DNA from: Flavobacterium psychrophilum
GTDB lineage: Bacteria; Bacteroidota; Bacteroidia; Flavobacteriales; Flavobacteriaceae
NCBI GenBank assembly: GCA_945878515.1
Contig: CAMCTL010000001.1
Location: forward strand, 1-61,570
Reading direction: 5' to 3'
Length of the DNA stretch: 61,570 nucleotides
Position numbers and translations under genes: made by a program. Numbering within the stretch: position 1 is the stretch's first letter; the number at the start of each line of letters is the position of its first letter. Positions 42,796 through 52,683 of this stretch are shown piece after piece. The notes under the pieces are model-generated. The model did no database searches and was not told the origin of the DNA. It worked only from the letters and a program-made list of their open reading frames with translations.

Positions 42796-45700
42796 ATGTT
42801 AAGAATTTACATAGTAATTATTTCACTTTTTTTTTATACTCACGATTTTTACGCACAAGATTATTGGGATGATTGTAAAAAAATAGACAACAATAAAGGC
42901 TTATCATTAAATGGCATTACCGCAATATTTCAGGATAAAGCCGGTTATATGTGGTTTGGTACCCAATACGGTCTAAACCGATATGATGGTATGAATATTA
43001 AAAACTATTATGCTGGAAATTCATTTAACGAACTTTCAGACAATATTATAGTTTCTATCCTACAAGATTTATCGGGTAATATTTGGATTGCTACCGAGCA
43101 AGGTGTTACGGTTTTGAACCCTGTTACAGAAAAATTTTTTAATCTAAAAAAATACAATTCTAAGAATAGTGTTTTTAGCCAAAACATACTCTCCATAAAA
43201 TTGATTGATGGCAAGATTATGCTCACTACCTCAAAAGGACTTTGGAGTATAAATCCTGGAGCAAATCTTTTCACAGCTGACAACATAGAGTCTATTTTTG
43301 AAAACAATGTTCAGTGTAAAATTAATAGTAGTATAAAAATTGAATCCTTAAAAATTTATTTAAAAGATAAAAATAAAAATTATTGGTTAACTACTAAAGA
43401 CCAAGTAATAATTGCTAAAATTAGTAACAATGAATTAGTAGTAAAAGATAAAATTCTCATAGACCCTTTAGTTGACGTTACTATCTCCTCATTTTTTCAA
43501 GATAATTTTTTAAACACTTGGATAGGAACTCAAAACAATGGTTTATATCATTTAAAAGAAAATAAAGGAACCAATCTTGTATCCAAAATTTACCCAAAAA
43601 ATAGTTCCACTACTAGTTTTTCTAGAATTTCTAGCATCATTCAAGATCGTGACAATAATCTGATTGTAACCTCTCGCGGCAATGGTGCAATTCTACTACC
43701 AAAAGAGTTGCTTAAAAACAATAATTTTGCCAATAGTACCATTAAACCAATTGATTTACAAACTCAAAAAATCAAAAGCATTTACCTCTCACGAGATAAA
43801 ACACTTTGGGTTGGTTCGATAGGCAATGGTGTTTTTTATCAAAACAACTCCGGCTTAAAATTCAAAAACTTTCAGATAAATGATAAAAAAAATAATTCCA
43901 TAGTCAATAATACCCGATCAATTATTAAAGATTCGTTTGGTAATCTATGGATGGGAACCTTATTTGAAGGTGTTTACATTTATGATACTAGCAATCAAAA
44001 AGTAGTCAATAGGCTATTTGACGGAAAATCCGTTTTTGCATTATCTAAAATCGACAATAACCATATTCTAGCAGGCACCTCCGATGGATTACATTTAGTC
44101 ACTTTTGATAAAAATAATTTTATTACAAAAAAACTAAACTCAAACAATAAGATTGATGCTATTGTTTTTTCAATTACCCACGCTAAAAATCAGTATTGGA
44201 TTGGAACCGACAATAATCTCATCAGTTTTACTTTGACAAATGATTTTGACATATCAAACATAGTTAACTACAAAAACAAGATTATTAACCCTACAAATTC
44301 CTTAAACTTTATTCGTGTAGTAAAATATGACCCAAAGCACAACCTACTATGGGTTGGAACTCAAACAATGGGACTCATATTGGCTGAACTAAATCGTGAT
44401 TTTAATATTAAAAAATTTAATAACATTAATAATTATTCAGATAAACTTGAAAAAAATGAATATATATGCGACATCAGTTTAGGCCATAAAAATAATTGTT
44501 GGATAGGAACACGAAAGGGGCTAATAGAAATTAAATTATCAAAAAGCGGATCTATTTCAGAAATAAAAAAATTTACGGTTAGCGATGGACTGCCTAGTAA
44601 TTTAATTCAATCATTACAAAATGACAGCCAAGGAGATTTATGGATAGGTACCAATAGAGGTTTAGTCAAATTAAATAAATCCTACTCAGTTAATAATTAT
44701 GACAAAAACGACGGAATTCAAGATAATGAATTTTCTGAGCATTCCTCTTATTCCGATTCTGCTGGATTTCTTTATTTTGGTGGTATTCATGGTGTCTCTA
44801 AATTTGCTCCCAAGCAAATCAAATATTCAAATCATACTGAACCTGTAAATTTAAAGGATATTATTGTAAACGGAGTAAATGCAAATAATAGAAGACCAAT
44901 TAATGATTCTACACCACTTTCACTCTCTCATGATGAAAGGAATATTAAAATAAACTTTCTATCTCCCAATTATGCTAACCCAAAGAATTGTAAATATTCA
45001 TATATTTTAGAGGGATTTGATAAAGAATGGAATTTTACAACTTCAAATGTTTATTTTGCGGGTTATAAAAATTTACCAACAGGTAACTATACTTTTAAAA
45101 TAAAAGCATCTAACGAAGATGGCACTTGGAATTCAAAATATACTTCATTAAACATTGAAATCCAACCTTCGTTTTGGATTACATTTCCAGCCATTATTTT
45201 ATATGTAATTATTCTTGCTTTTTTAATACATGTAGTCTCAACTATTACAAAAAAGCGATTTGAGAAAAAAAACAAGGAAAAATTAGAAAGACAATATCAT
45301 GAACAAATGGAGAAAATCAATGAATCGAAATTGGAGTTCTTTATCAACATTTCGCATGAAATTCGCACTCCCCTAACCCTTATTTTATGTTCTATTGAAA
45401 AATTAATTTCTAATTTTACACTGAATCCTAAACAAAAGAAAGAAGCATTAACTATTGATAAGAATGTTAATACACTTTTGGAATTGACAAACGAATTATT
45501 GGCAATTCATAAAATGGAAACGGGAAATTACCAATTGAAAGTTCAGAACAACGATATTATATTGTTTTTGAAAAATATTAAAATTGCCTTTAAAGTGTTG
45601 GCAAAATCCAAAGAAATTAAAATCTCGATTGATACCTTTCAGCCTGAAGTATTCATTTGGTTCGATAGAAATGCGCTTGGGAAAATAATCTACAATTTAG

Positions 45701-46911
45701 TTTCTAATGCCATAAAACATACCAATGAAGGCGGTAAAATTGCAATTAAAATCAGCCTTTCGTCAAACAGCCGCTTTCTAGTAATCGAGGTCATTGATAA
45801 TGGTGCAGGGATAGAAGCCAACTTTTTGTCTAAAATTTTCAATAGATTTTATCATCATGGGGGCAATATGGATCGCTATGTAAGTGGATTTGGAATTGGA
45901 TTGTCCCTTACTAAATCTTTGATTGAATTACACAAAGGAAGTATTTCGGTAAGTAGCGAATTGCATAAAGGTTCTACTTTTACTTTGAATTTACCATTGG
46001 ATGAAAACGTTTATTCTAATGAAGAAAAATCAGATAGAACCCTGTGGGATAACCACTTATCTAGTGCTCTTAGCGACGCTAGTTTTGATGATAATAATGA
46101 TGATGTTAATATAAATAAATTAGTTGAGAAAAACATTGCATCCAATGCTGAAAAACCTACCATTTTATATGTTGATGACAATATTGAATTGCTTGAAAAT
46201 ATGGCTGGATACTTTTCTGAATCCTACAATATCTATACTGCGGAAAATGGGGAAATTGGAGTTGAAATGGCCAGTAAGTTACAACCAGACGTAATTATCA
46301 GTGACATAGTAATGCCTACAATGAATGGTCTTGAATTATGTGTTATCATTAAAAACGACATAAACACTTCACATATTCCAGTAATTCTACTAACTGCTCA
46401 GGGCGATTTGGATAGCCAATTTAAAGGTGTAGAATCTGGTGCCGATTACTTTATTCCTAAACCCTTTAATATTAAACTCTTAAATCTAACCATTAAAAAC
46501 CTGATAGAGACTAGGAACAAATTTAAAAATTTATTTCTATCCAATAAATATGAGGATGCTGGGGATATAACTACAAACAATAAAGACAAAGAATTTATAG
46601 ATAAACTACTAAAATATGTTAATGATCATATAGAAGAGGATAATTTGAATATAATCAACATTGCTGATGAATTTTCAATGAGTCGTTCCACCTTTTTTAG
46701 AAAAGTAAAGGTAATAACTGGAACTACAGGTAAAGATTTTATAGATAAGGTGCGATTGAAAAAAGCCACAAGTCTTTTATTAGAGTCCGATCTAAATATA
46801 TCCGAGATTGCTTATTCTATTGGCCATTCTAATCCACAGTATTTTTCTAAGTGGTTCAAATCCCATTGCAAAATGTCGCCTTCCGAATATATTTTACAAA
46901 ACAAAAAGTAA
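42796..46911 (+). CDS. Hybrid two-component system regulator (HTCS)
   Basis: The 1,371-residue protein combines all parts of a Bacteroidota HTCS. A signal peptide (1-20) and periplasmic beta-propeller repeats (about 25-690, with WFGTQYGLNRYDG and many LWIGTxxGL motifs) are followed by a Y_Y_Y domain (about 735-790) and a transmembrane helix (about 793-817). A HisKA domain with His854 (ISHEIRTPL), a HATPase domain (NAIKH near 970, GFGIGLSLTKSL near 1031) and a receiver with Asp1170 (ISDIVMP) follow. An AraC-type helix-turn-helix region ends the protein (about 1272-1371). HTCS proteins bind an oligosaccharide in the periplasm and activate polysaccharide genes. Its position makes it the best candidate for the 22-bp direct-repeat operators found at six promoters here. 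Confidence 0.95.
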   Translation: MLRIYIVIISLFFYTHDFYAQDYWDDCKKIDNNKGLSLNGITAIFQDKAGYMWFGTQYGLNRYDGMNIKNYYAGNSFNELSDNIIVSILQDLSGNIWIATEQGVTVLNPVTEKFFNLKKYNSKNSVFSQNILSIKLIDGKIMLTTSKGLWSINPGANLFTADNIESIFENNVQCKINSSIKIESLKIYLKDKNKNYWLTTKDQVIIAKISNNELVVKDKILIDPLVDVTISSFFQDNFLNTWIGTQNNGLYHLKENKGTNLVSKIYPKNSSTTSFSRISSIIQDRDNNLIVTSRGNGAILLPKELLKNNNFANSTIKPIDLQTQKIKSIYLSRDKTLWVGSIGNGVFYQNNSGLKFKNFQINDKKNNSIVNNTRSIIKDSFGNLWMGTLFEGVYIYDTSNQKVVNRLFDGKSVFALSKIDNNHILAGTSDGLHLVTFDKNNFITKKLNSNNKIDAIVFSITHAKNQYWIGTDNNLISFTLTNDFDISNIVNYKNKIINPTNSLNFIRVVKYDPKHNLLWVGTQTMGLILAELNRDFNIKKFNNINNYSDKLEKNEYICDISLGHKNNCWIGTRKGLIEIKLSKSGSISEIKKFTVSDGLPSNLIQSLQNDSQGDLWIGTNRGLVKLNKSYSVNNYDKNDGIQDNEFSEHSSYSDSAGFLYFGGIHGVSKFAPKQIKYSNHTEPVNLKDIIVNGVNANNRRPINDSTPLSLSHDERNIKINFLSPNYANPKNCKYSYILEGFDKEWNFTTSNVYFAGYKNLPTGNYTFKIKASNEDGTWNSKYTSLNIEIQPSFWITFPAIILYVIILAFLIHVVSTITKKRFEKKNKEKLERQYHEQMEKINESKLEFFINISHEIRTPLTLILCSIEKLISNFTLNPKQKKEALTIDKNVNTLLELTNELLAIHKMETGNYQLKVQNNDIILFLKNIKIAFKVLAKSKEIKISIDTFQPEVFIWFDRNALGKIIYNLVSNAIKHTNEGGKIAIKISLSSNSRFLVIEVIDNGAGIEANFLSKIFNRFYHHGGNMDRYVSGFGIGLSLTKSLIELHKGSISVSSELHKGSTFTLNLPLDENVYSNEEKSDRTLWDNHLSSALSDASFDDNNDDVNINKLVEKNIASNAEKPTILYVDDNIELLENMAGYFSESYNIYTAENGEIGVEMASKLQPDVIISDIVMPTMNGLELCVIIKNDINTSHIPVILLTAQGDLDSQFKGVESGADYFIPKPFNIKLLNLTIKNLIETRNKFKNLFLSNKYEDAGDITTNNKDKEFIDKLLKYVNDHIEEDNLNIINIADEFSMSRSTFFRKVKVITGTTGKDFIDKVRLKKATSLLLESDLNISEIAYSIGHSNPQYFSKWFKSHCKMSPSEYILQNKK

Positions 46912-47320
46912 TTGTAGTGAAGTGTACTGCAGCCATCAAGCTGCCGCTCTAGTCGTTCTCTTTTTTCCGTTTGGTTGTTTCAAGTGATTGTTTTTGAATT
47001 TTCAAAAGACCATTTTGGGGATATTAAATAATTTAATCATGTTTCCTTAAATTCGAAAGGCACTTTACAAATAAAAAACGTTCGTTAGTACAACTTGAAA
47101 AAATAAATTACTCCAAAGAAGTATCTGTAATATCAAAAAAAAAAGGCAGAGCGCTTAAATCAAACAAAAGACTCATTTTTATGGAATTGAATACTACTTT
47201 CAAAAAATTACAATAGGTCTTGAATGCTTTACAAAAAAGGTGCTTTTTTATTAAGATTTAAAGCATTGTACTGTAACATTTCGCAAAAAAATCTACTGAT
47301 ACGTTTTAAAATTTTTTGTT
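46912..47320. other. Intergenic region
   Basis: This AT-rich region lies between the HTCS and AraC genes. I see no gene, strong hairpin or copy of the shared operator. Confidence 0.5.
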
Positions 47321-48181
47321 TTGATAATCAATAAAAGTATCATCTCTGATTGTTCAGGAAACGATATAAGGGTTTCTAGTGCAAATAATTATGAGAGTAA
47401 AGCAAATTTTAATTTTTTTTCCGCAAAGTATGTACATAGCGGCGAAGAATTTTATTACCTAAACAATAGGAAATATGAAATTTCATTAGGAGAATATGTA
47501 GTTGGCAATAGCAATACAGAGGGATCAATTTTTATTGATAGTGTAAAACCGGTTACAGGCATTTGCATTGATATTACTCAAGAAAAAATTACAGATGTCA
47601 TAGATTTTACTTTTGAAGAAAATGCGTCGTTTAAGAAATTTATTTTTGAACAAGAATGGATGGTACAAAAATACGATGCAGGAAATACAAACTTGGGCTA
47701 TGCAATCAATCAAATTGCAGCCAAATTTAACGAATTAAATACTTGGCAAAATTATTTTAATGATGAAATTTTCTATTCTATTTCGGAATGTATAGTTACA
47801 GACCAAAAGAATGTTTTTAAGCAATATCAAAGTTTAAAATCGGTTAAAGAAGAAACAAATGGTCGATTATTCAATTTTATTTATGATGCTAAAAATTATA
47901 TTGACGCACACTTCCTTGATAAAATAAATATAGACCAAATCGCTACAGCATCTAAATTATCACAATACCACTTTATTCGTGTATTCAAAAACGTGTTTGG
48001 TATTTCTCCATACCAATACATCCTAAAAAAAAGACTAGAATTTGCAAAAATGTTATTATTAGAAGGTATCGAAATTATTGATATTACCTACCAAACAGGT
48101 TTCTCAAACCCTGCAAACTTCAGCAAAGCTTTCAAAATGCAATTCAACAAATCGCCAAAAAACTTTTTAAATGGAAATTAG
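47321..48181 (+). CDS. AraC-family transcriptional regulator
   Basis: The 286-residue frame begins with TTG at 47321. A stop lies at 47297-47299, and no ATG occurs in frame until about residue 113, so TTG is the most likely start. Residues 1-180 form a beta-rich sensory domain (FYYLNNRKYEISLGEYVVG resembles a cupin-type AraC N-terminus). Residues 193-286 are the two-helix-turn-helix AraC domain (INIDQIATASKLSQYHFIRVFKNVFG and ITYQTGFSNPANFSKAFK). It is next to the HTCS and may add a second layer of control, or it may act on an unrelated pathway. Its target is unknown. Confidence 0.85.
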   Translation: MIINKSIISDCSGNDIRVSSANNYESKANFNFFSAKYVHSGEEFYYLNNRKYEISLGEYVVGNSNTEGSIFIDSVKPVTGICIDITQEKITDVIDFTFEENASFKKFIFEQEWMVQKYDAGNTNLGYAINQIAAKFNELNTWQNYFNDEIFYSISECIVTDQKNVFKQYQSLKSVKEETNGRLFNFIYDAKNYIDAHFLDKINIDQIATASKLSQYHFIRVFKNVFGISPYQYILKKRLEFAKMLLLEGIEIIDITYQTGFSNPANFSKAFKMQFNKSPKNFLNGN

Positions 48182-48739
48182 CAATTTTTGATAAGTTTTA
48201 TCTTCAATAATAAAATAAATTTACGCCATAGTTTTTTTAAAAGTCAAAATTGAACAATAGCGCTTTTCAAAATAATACAGTTTGTAAATAAATTAAAAAT
48301 TATTTGGCATTTAGGAATAACCTTGATAACTTAGTTAATTTTTAAAATTAAAAATAATATAAAAATTGAATTAAAATAGCTTGAAGCATCACAATAATTA
48401 AGGTTTAGTCGATAAGAATGCTATAAATAAAGTATAAATTTAAAATAATAATAATATTCTTTATTGTGTTGATTCCTGCGTTATCTAAGCACGCAAATAA
48501 CCCTTCAGAATATTTCGTATCGATATACGGTTCAAAAATTTATGTGACAGAAATGGATTCATTTTAAATCGTCAGGCTGCGAAATGAGAATTAAAATACA
48601 GCTTTACAATAATTTCAAATATTTTTTTAATATATAAGTGGGCACAAGTAAAATAAATTATATATAACTGTAACAAAATACAAAATAAACTTACTAAACA
48701 ACTTTAAACATAATAATAACTATTAAAATTACACTTTCT
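48182..48739. other. Intergenic region
   Basis: This AT-rich stretch of 558 bp contains a short palindrome GTATCGATATAC near 48519-48530. I found no coding frame and no copy of the shared operator. The promoter of the 48740 gene must lie here, but I cannot place it firmly. Confidence 0.45.
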
Positions 48740-49495
48740 ATGAAAACATTAAAATTAACCGTTTTAGCACTATTCCTTTGCACAAGCAGTGCTACTTTAT
48801 TTGCACAAACAGCAGATGAAATTATTAATAATTATTTTAAAAACACAGGCGGACAAGAAAAATGGCAACAATTAAAAGGAACAAAAATGTCTGCAAAAAT
48901 GGATCAAGGTGGAATATTATTGCCATTAGATGTTTACGCTTTTGCTAATGGAAAAAGTGGCACTGTAATCAATTTTCAAGGACAAACGCTTTACCAAAAT
49001 ATGTTTGATGGTGAAACACTTTGGTCAACAAATTTTCAGAACATGCAAGCTGAAAAAAGCGATAAAGAGACTACTGAAAATTATAAACTACAAGCAAATG
49101 ACTTTCCAGATGACTTTTTGAATTATAAATCAAAGGGATATACTGCTGAATTATTAGGTAAAGAGAAAATTGAAGGCACGGAAGTTTTCAAAATAAAACT
49201 TACAAAAGAACCTGAAACTGTAGACGGTAAACAAGTCCCTAGTATCTCTTTTTACTATTTTGATGCAGAAAATTTTGTTCCACTTCAAGTTGAAAAAGAA
49301 GAAAAATCAGGGCAAATGAAGGGAATGGTTGTTATTCAGAAGATGAGTGACTATAAAGAAATTGATGGATTATATTTCCCATTCTCAATTGTATACGAAA
49401 TAAAAGGACAGGGTTCTCAAGCAATTAAAATTGACAAAGTAGAACTTAACCCAATTGTTAGTGATTCTTTCTTTAATTTACCAGCAAAAAAATAG
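48740..49495 (+). CDS. Periplasmic LolA-like protein
   Basis: The 251-residue protein has a signal peptide (1-23, ending TLFAQ). The mature part begins TADEIINNYFKNTGGQEKWQQLKGTKM and continues as a beta-rich half-barrel (VYAFANGKSGTVINFQGQ, FYYFDAENFVPLQVEKE, DGLYFPFSIVYEIKGQG). This is the pattern of the LolA/LolB-like superfamily called outer membrane lipoprotein-sorting protein in Bacteroidota. It lies 87 bp before the BNR protein gene, with a hairpin between them. The cargo is not known. Confidence 0.7.
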   Translation: MKTLKLTVLALFLCTSSATLFAQTADEIINNYFKNTGGQEKWQQLKGTKMSAKMDQGGILLPLDVYAFANGKSGTVINFQGQTLYQNMFDGETLWSTNFQNMQAEKSDKETTENYKLQANDFPDDFLNYKSKGYTAELLGKEKIEGTEVFKIKLTKEPETVDGKQVPSISFYYFDAENFVPLQVEKEEKSGQMKGMVVIQKMSDYKEIDGLYFPFSIVYEIKGQGSQAIKIDKVELNPIVSDSFFNLPAKK

Positions 49496-49523
49496 AGACC
49501 ATCGTCTTTACCTTTAATCAATT

Positions 49524-49561
49524 AATGTATTTATCTTTAACTATTTAAAGGTAAATACATT
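49524..49561 (+). terminator. Hairpin after the LolA-like gene
   Basis: AATGTATTTATCTTT (49524-49538) pairs with AAAGGTAAATACATT (49547-49561) over nearly 15 bp. It lacks a strong T run, so it may be an attenuator or mRNA stabiliser rather than a full terminator. Confidence 0.5.
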
Positions 49562-49582
49562 ATAATTTAAAAACTATACAAA

Positions 49583-52582
49583 ATGAAAAACATAGCTGTC
49601 ATTTTTCTATTATCTTTATCTTTTATTTCTTTCGGACAAGAAAAAGATATTGACCTTAAAGAATACTTTGGAGATCTAAAAGCACGTCACATCGGTCCAG
49701 CATTAATGAGCGGAAGAATTAATGATATAGAACTTCATCCTAGCAATCCTAAAATAGTTTACGTTGGTGCTGCAGGTGGTGGAGTTTGGAAATCCAAAGA
49801 TGGTGGTGTAAATTTTAGTCCTATTTTTGACAAACACACGCAGTCCATTGGCACCATTGCAATTGATCCATCTGATCCTGATAATACAGTTTATGTAGGC
49901 ACAGGAGAAACTTGGACAAGAAATAGTGTATCTATTGGTGATGGGCTTTATCGTACAAAAGATGGAGGTTCAAACTGGGAAAAAATAGGCTTTGAAAAAT
50001 CAGAGCGTATTGCAAACATCATTATTAATCCTAAAAATTCTAAAGAAATATATGTAGGTGTGCTAGGTGCTCTTTGGTCTGATAGTGAAGATCGAGGTGT
50101 ATACAAATCAACGGATGGTGGTGCAACTTGGACTAAAATTCTATATATAGATGCTAAAACAGGATGTGCTGATATGACAATCGACCCAACCAATCCAAAT
50201 GTGTTATTCGCTTCAATGTGGGAGTTTAGACGTCAACCTTGGTCCTTTAATTCAGGTGGAGATAATAGTGCCCTTTATAAATCAATAGATGGTGGAAAAA
50301 CATGGAATAAAATTCATAATGGATTTCCAAAAGGAAAGATAGGGCGATTGGCTATTGCTGTTGCACCTTCAAATTCAAATATACTTTATACTGTTATTGA
50401 AGCACAGGAAGACAGTAAAAAAGGTTTGTACAAAAGTGAAGATGCAGGAACCAGTTGGAAACAATTAAATAATGATTTTGGTATCACTGTAAGGCCTTTC
50501 TATTTCTCTAGAATTGTGGTAGATCCTAAGAATCCTGATTTAATAGTTAAAGCAGGCTTGCAAGGCTCTATTTCTAGAGATGGAGGAAAAACTTTCAAAA
50601 GTCTAGGAAATATGCATGCTGACATTCACGATATCGCTTTTGATATTAACAATTCGGATAATATGTATTTTGGCACTGATGGCGGAGTTTACAGAACATG
50701 GAATGGAGGTGACAATTTAGAAATTGTAAAAAATATTCCTGTTTCACAATTTTATCACATCAGTCTTGATAATGCCGAACCTTATAATATTTATGGTGGG
50801 CTTCAAGATAATGGTACATGGTTTGGACCATCTTCTTCAGATGGAGGTATCAATGCTAAAGATTGGCAGTGTATTGGCTATGGAGATGGATACAGAGCAT
50901 TAAAACATCCAACGAAAAATATTATTTATACAGAAATGCAAGGTGCAGAAAATGTTTGGCGAACTAATACTGATAAAAAATTAGTTAAAACTATTCAGCC
51001 TTTGATGACCCAAAAACATGATAAATTCAGATTCAATTGGAATTCACCTATGGCAATTAGTAAAACAAATCCAGATCGTTTTTATATGGGTGCGCAATAT
51101 TTGTTCAAATCAGAAGATATGGGTGATTCATGGGAGGTTATCTCTCCAGACCTAACAACAAATGATAAAACTAAACAAGATCAGTCAGCGTCTGGAGGAT
51201 TATCTATGGATAATTCTGGAGCAGAAAATCATACCACAATTTTTACAATTGCTGAATCACCTTTAGATGGAAATATAATTTGGGTCGGAACAGATGATGG
51301 AAATGTACAAGTAACTCAAGATGGAGGAAAAACTTGGACAAATACAATAAGCAATGTGCCTAGTTTGCCAAAAAACACCTGGGCATACCATGTTGAAGCA
51401 AGTTCTTTTAACAAAGGAACAGCCTATGTTGTTTTTGAAGGACATTCTACTGGTGATATGAAGCCTTACACCTATAAAACAACCGATTTTGGCAAAACTT
51501 GGAAGAGTATAATTACACCAGAGGTAGAGGGTTTTGTGAGAAATATTCAAGAAGATTTTGTGAACCCTGATTTATTATTCTTAGGAACAGAGTTTGGATT
51601 ATATATTACAAATAATGGAGGGAAAAGCTGGCATAAATTTACCAATAACATGCCTTCTGTAGCAGTACATTTTATCGATTTGCATCCTAAGACCAATGAC
51701 TTAGTTTTAGGAACTCATGGCAGAGGAGTAATTATTATTGATGATATTGCACCTTTACGAAATATCAGCAATAAATTACTAACCGAAAAATTAACTTTTT
51801 TTGAAAATGCTCCTTTTAAAATAAAAGACCAAGGACTTTTCGCTGATTCTTCAGGAAATGAAACAGAATTTGTTGGACAAAATCCTTATCCATTTTTTCA
51901 AATAAAGTACTTCTTACCTAAACGACATACTTTTGGAAATATGACAATGGAAATTCAAGATTTGAATGGTAAAACACTCAAAAGTATTGTACCAGGAAAA
52001 AATAAAGGAATAAATATTGCTCAATGGAATATGACAATTAAACAACCTAAAACAGCAAAAGGAAAAACTTTCACTCCATCAGCACCTTTACGATTAAAAG
52101 CTGATAAATACAAAGCTGTAATTTTTAAAGGTAATGATAAATTTGAACAGGAATTTGAATTAAAGTACGATGAGTCTATCGGTCTTTCAATAAATGATAG
52201 AGAGTTTAAAAATAAAACCTTAACTAAAATGTATTCCATGATTGAAGAACTAGCTTATATGGTATACGAATTAGATATTATTTTAGAAGCCGTTAAAGAT
52301 AAAAAGAACCCGTACAATACTTTTGAGACCTTCAAGAAAACCCTTGTAGTAACTACAGGAGATAATTATGTAGGAAGACCTGATCCACAACTAAGAGAAG
52401 ATTTAGGTTCGTTATATTCAAAAATGGCCGAAAGTTATGACAAACCGTCAAATGCAGAACTAGAAAATCTAAAACTAATTGAAAGTAAGTTTACAATAGC
52501 TAAGAGTCAGTTCGAAAAACTAAAAAGTAAGTACAAAGTCAATGTCAATTTAAAACCGTTTAATGAATTTGTAGCTGAGTAA
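49583..52582 (+). CDS. Secreted BNR/Asp-box (sortilin-like) beta-propeller protein
   Basis: The 999-residue protein has a signal peptide (1-18, ending ISFGQ). From residue 25 to about 730 it carries roughly 11 Asp-box motifs of the form SxDGGxxW (SKDGGVNF, TKDGGSNW, STDGGATW, SIDGGKTW, TQDGGKTW, TNNGGKSW and others). These mark the turns of a VPS10/sortilin-like propeller pair. The remainder (740-999) is a beta domain and a helical C-terminal region. Proteins of this family are exported and annotated as glycosyl hydrolases by BNR similarity, but no catalytic residues are evident here. It may form a unit with the LolA-like and TonB-dependent proteins beside it. Confidence 0.82.
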   Translation: MKNIAVIFLLSLSFISFGQEKDIDLKEYFGDLKARHIGPALMSGRINDIELHPSNPKIVYVGAAGGGVWKSKDGGVNFSPIFDKHTQSIGTIAIDPSDPDNTVYVGTGETWTRNSVSIGDGLYRTKDGGSNWEKIGFEKSERIANIIINPKNSKEIYVGVLGALWSDSEDRGVYKSTDGGATWTKILYIDAKTGCADMTIDPTNPNVLFASMWEFRRQPWSFNSGGDNSALYKSIDGGKTWNKIHNGFPKGKIGRLAIAVAPSNSNILYTVIEAQEDSKKGLYKSEDAGTSWKQLNNDFGITVRPFYFSRIVVDPKNPDLIVKAGLQGSISRDGGKTFKSLGNMHADIHDIAFDINNSDNMYFGTDGGVYRTWNGGDNLEIVKNIPVSQFYHISLDNAEPYNIYGGLQDNGTWFGPSSSDGGINAKDWQCIGYGDGYRALKHPTKNIIYTEMQGAENVWRTNTDKKLVKTIQPLMTQKHDKFRFNWNSPMAISKTNPDRFYMGAQYLFKSEDMGDSWEVISPDLTTNDKTKQDQSASGGLSMDNSGAENHTTIFTIAESPLDGNIIWVGTDDGNVQVTQDGGKTWTNTISNVPSLPKNTWAYHVEASSFNKGTAYVVFEGHSTGDMKPYTYKTTDFGKTWKSIITPEVEGFVRNIQEDFVNPDLLFLGTEFGLYITNNGGKSWHKFTNNMPSVAVHFIDLHPKTNDLVLGTHGRGVIIIDDIAPLRNISNKLLTEKLTFFENAPFKIKDQGLFADSSGNETEFVGQNPYPFFQIKYFLPKRHTFGNMTMEIQDLNGKTLKSIVPGKNKGINIAQWNMTIKQPKTAKGKTFTPSAPLRLKADKYKAVIFKGNDKFEQEFELKYDESIGLSINDREFKNKTLTKMYSMIEELAYMVYELDIILEAVKDKKNPYNTFETFKKTLVVTTGDNYVGRPDPQLREDLGSLYSKMAESYDKPSNAELENLKLIESKFTIAKSQFEKLKSKYKVNVNLKPFNEFVAE

Positions 52583-52611
52583 TTATTATAAATTATCAAT
52601 AAATAAAAACT

Positions 52612-52645
52612 AAACTCCAATAGATCATCTGATTTATTGGAGTTT
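52612..52645 (+). terminator. Terminator-like hairpin after the BNR gene
   Basis: AAACTCCAATAGA (52612-52624) pairs with TTATTGGAGTTT (52634-52645) and is followed by GTAATTTAATTT. It separates the BNR gene from the receptor gene. Confidence 0.6.
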
Positions 52646-52683
52646 GTAATTTAATTTAGAGTCATGACAAAAGACATATTTAA

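Noticed and set aside
47272..47302. Operator-like TGTAAC and TGATAC before the AraC gene
   Set aside because: The spacing is 25 bp and no TAnnTTTG follows at 31 bp, so it does not fit the rigid pattern.
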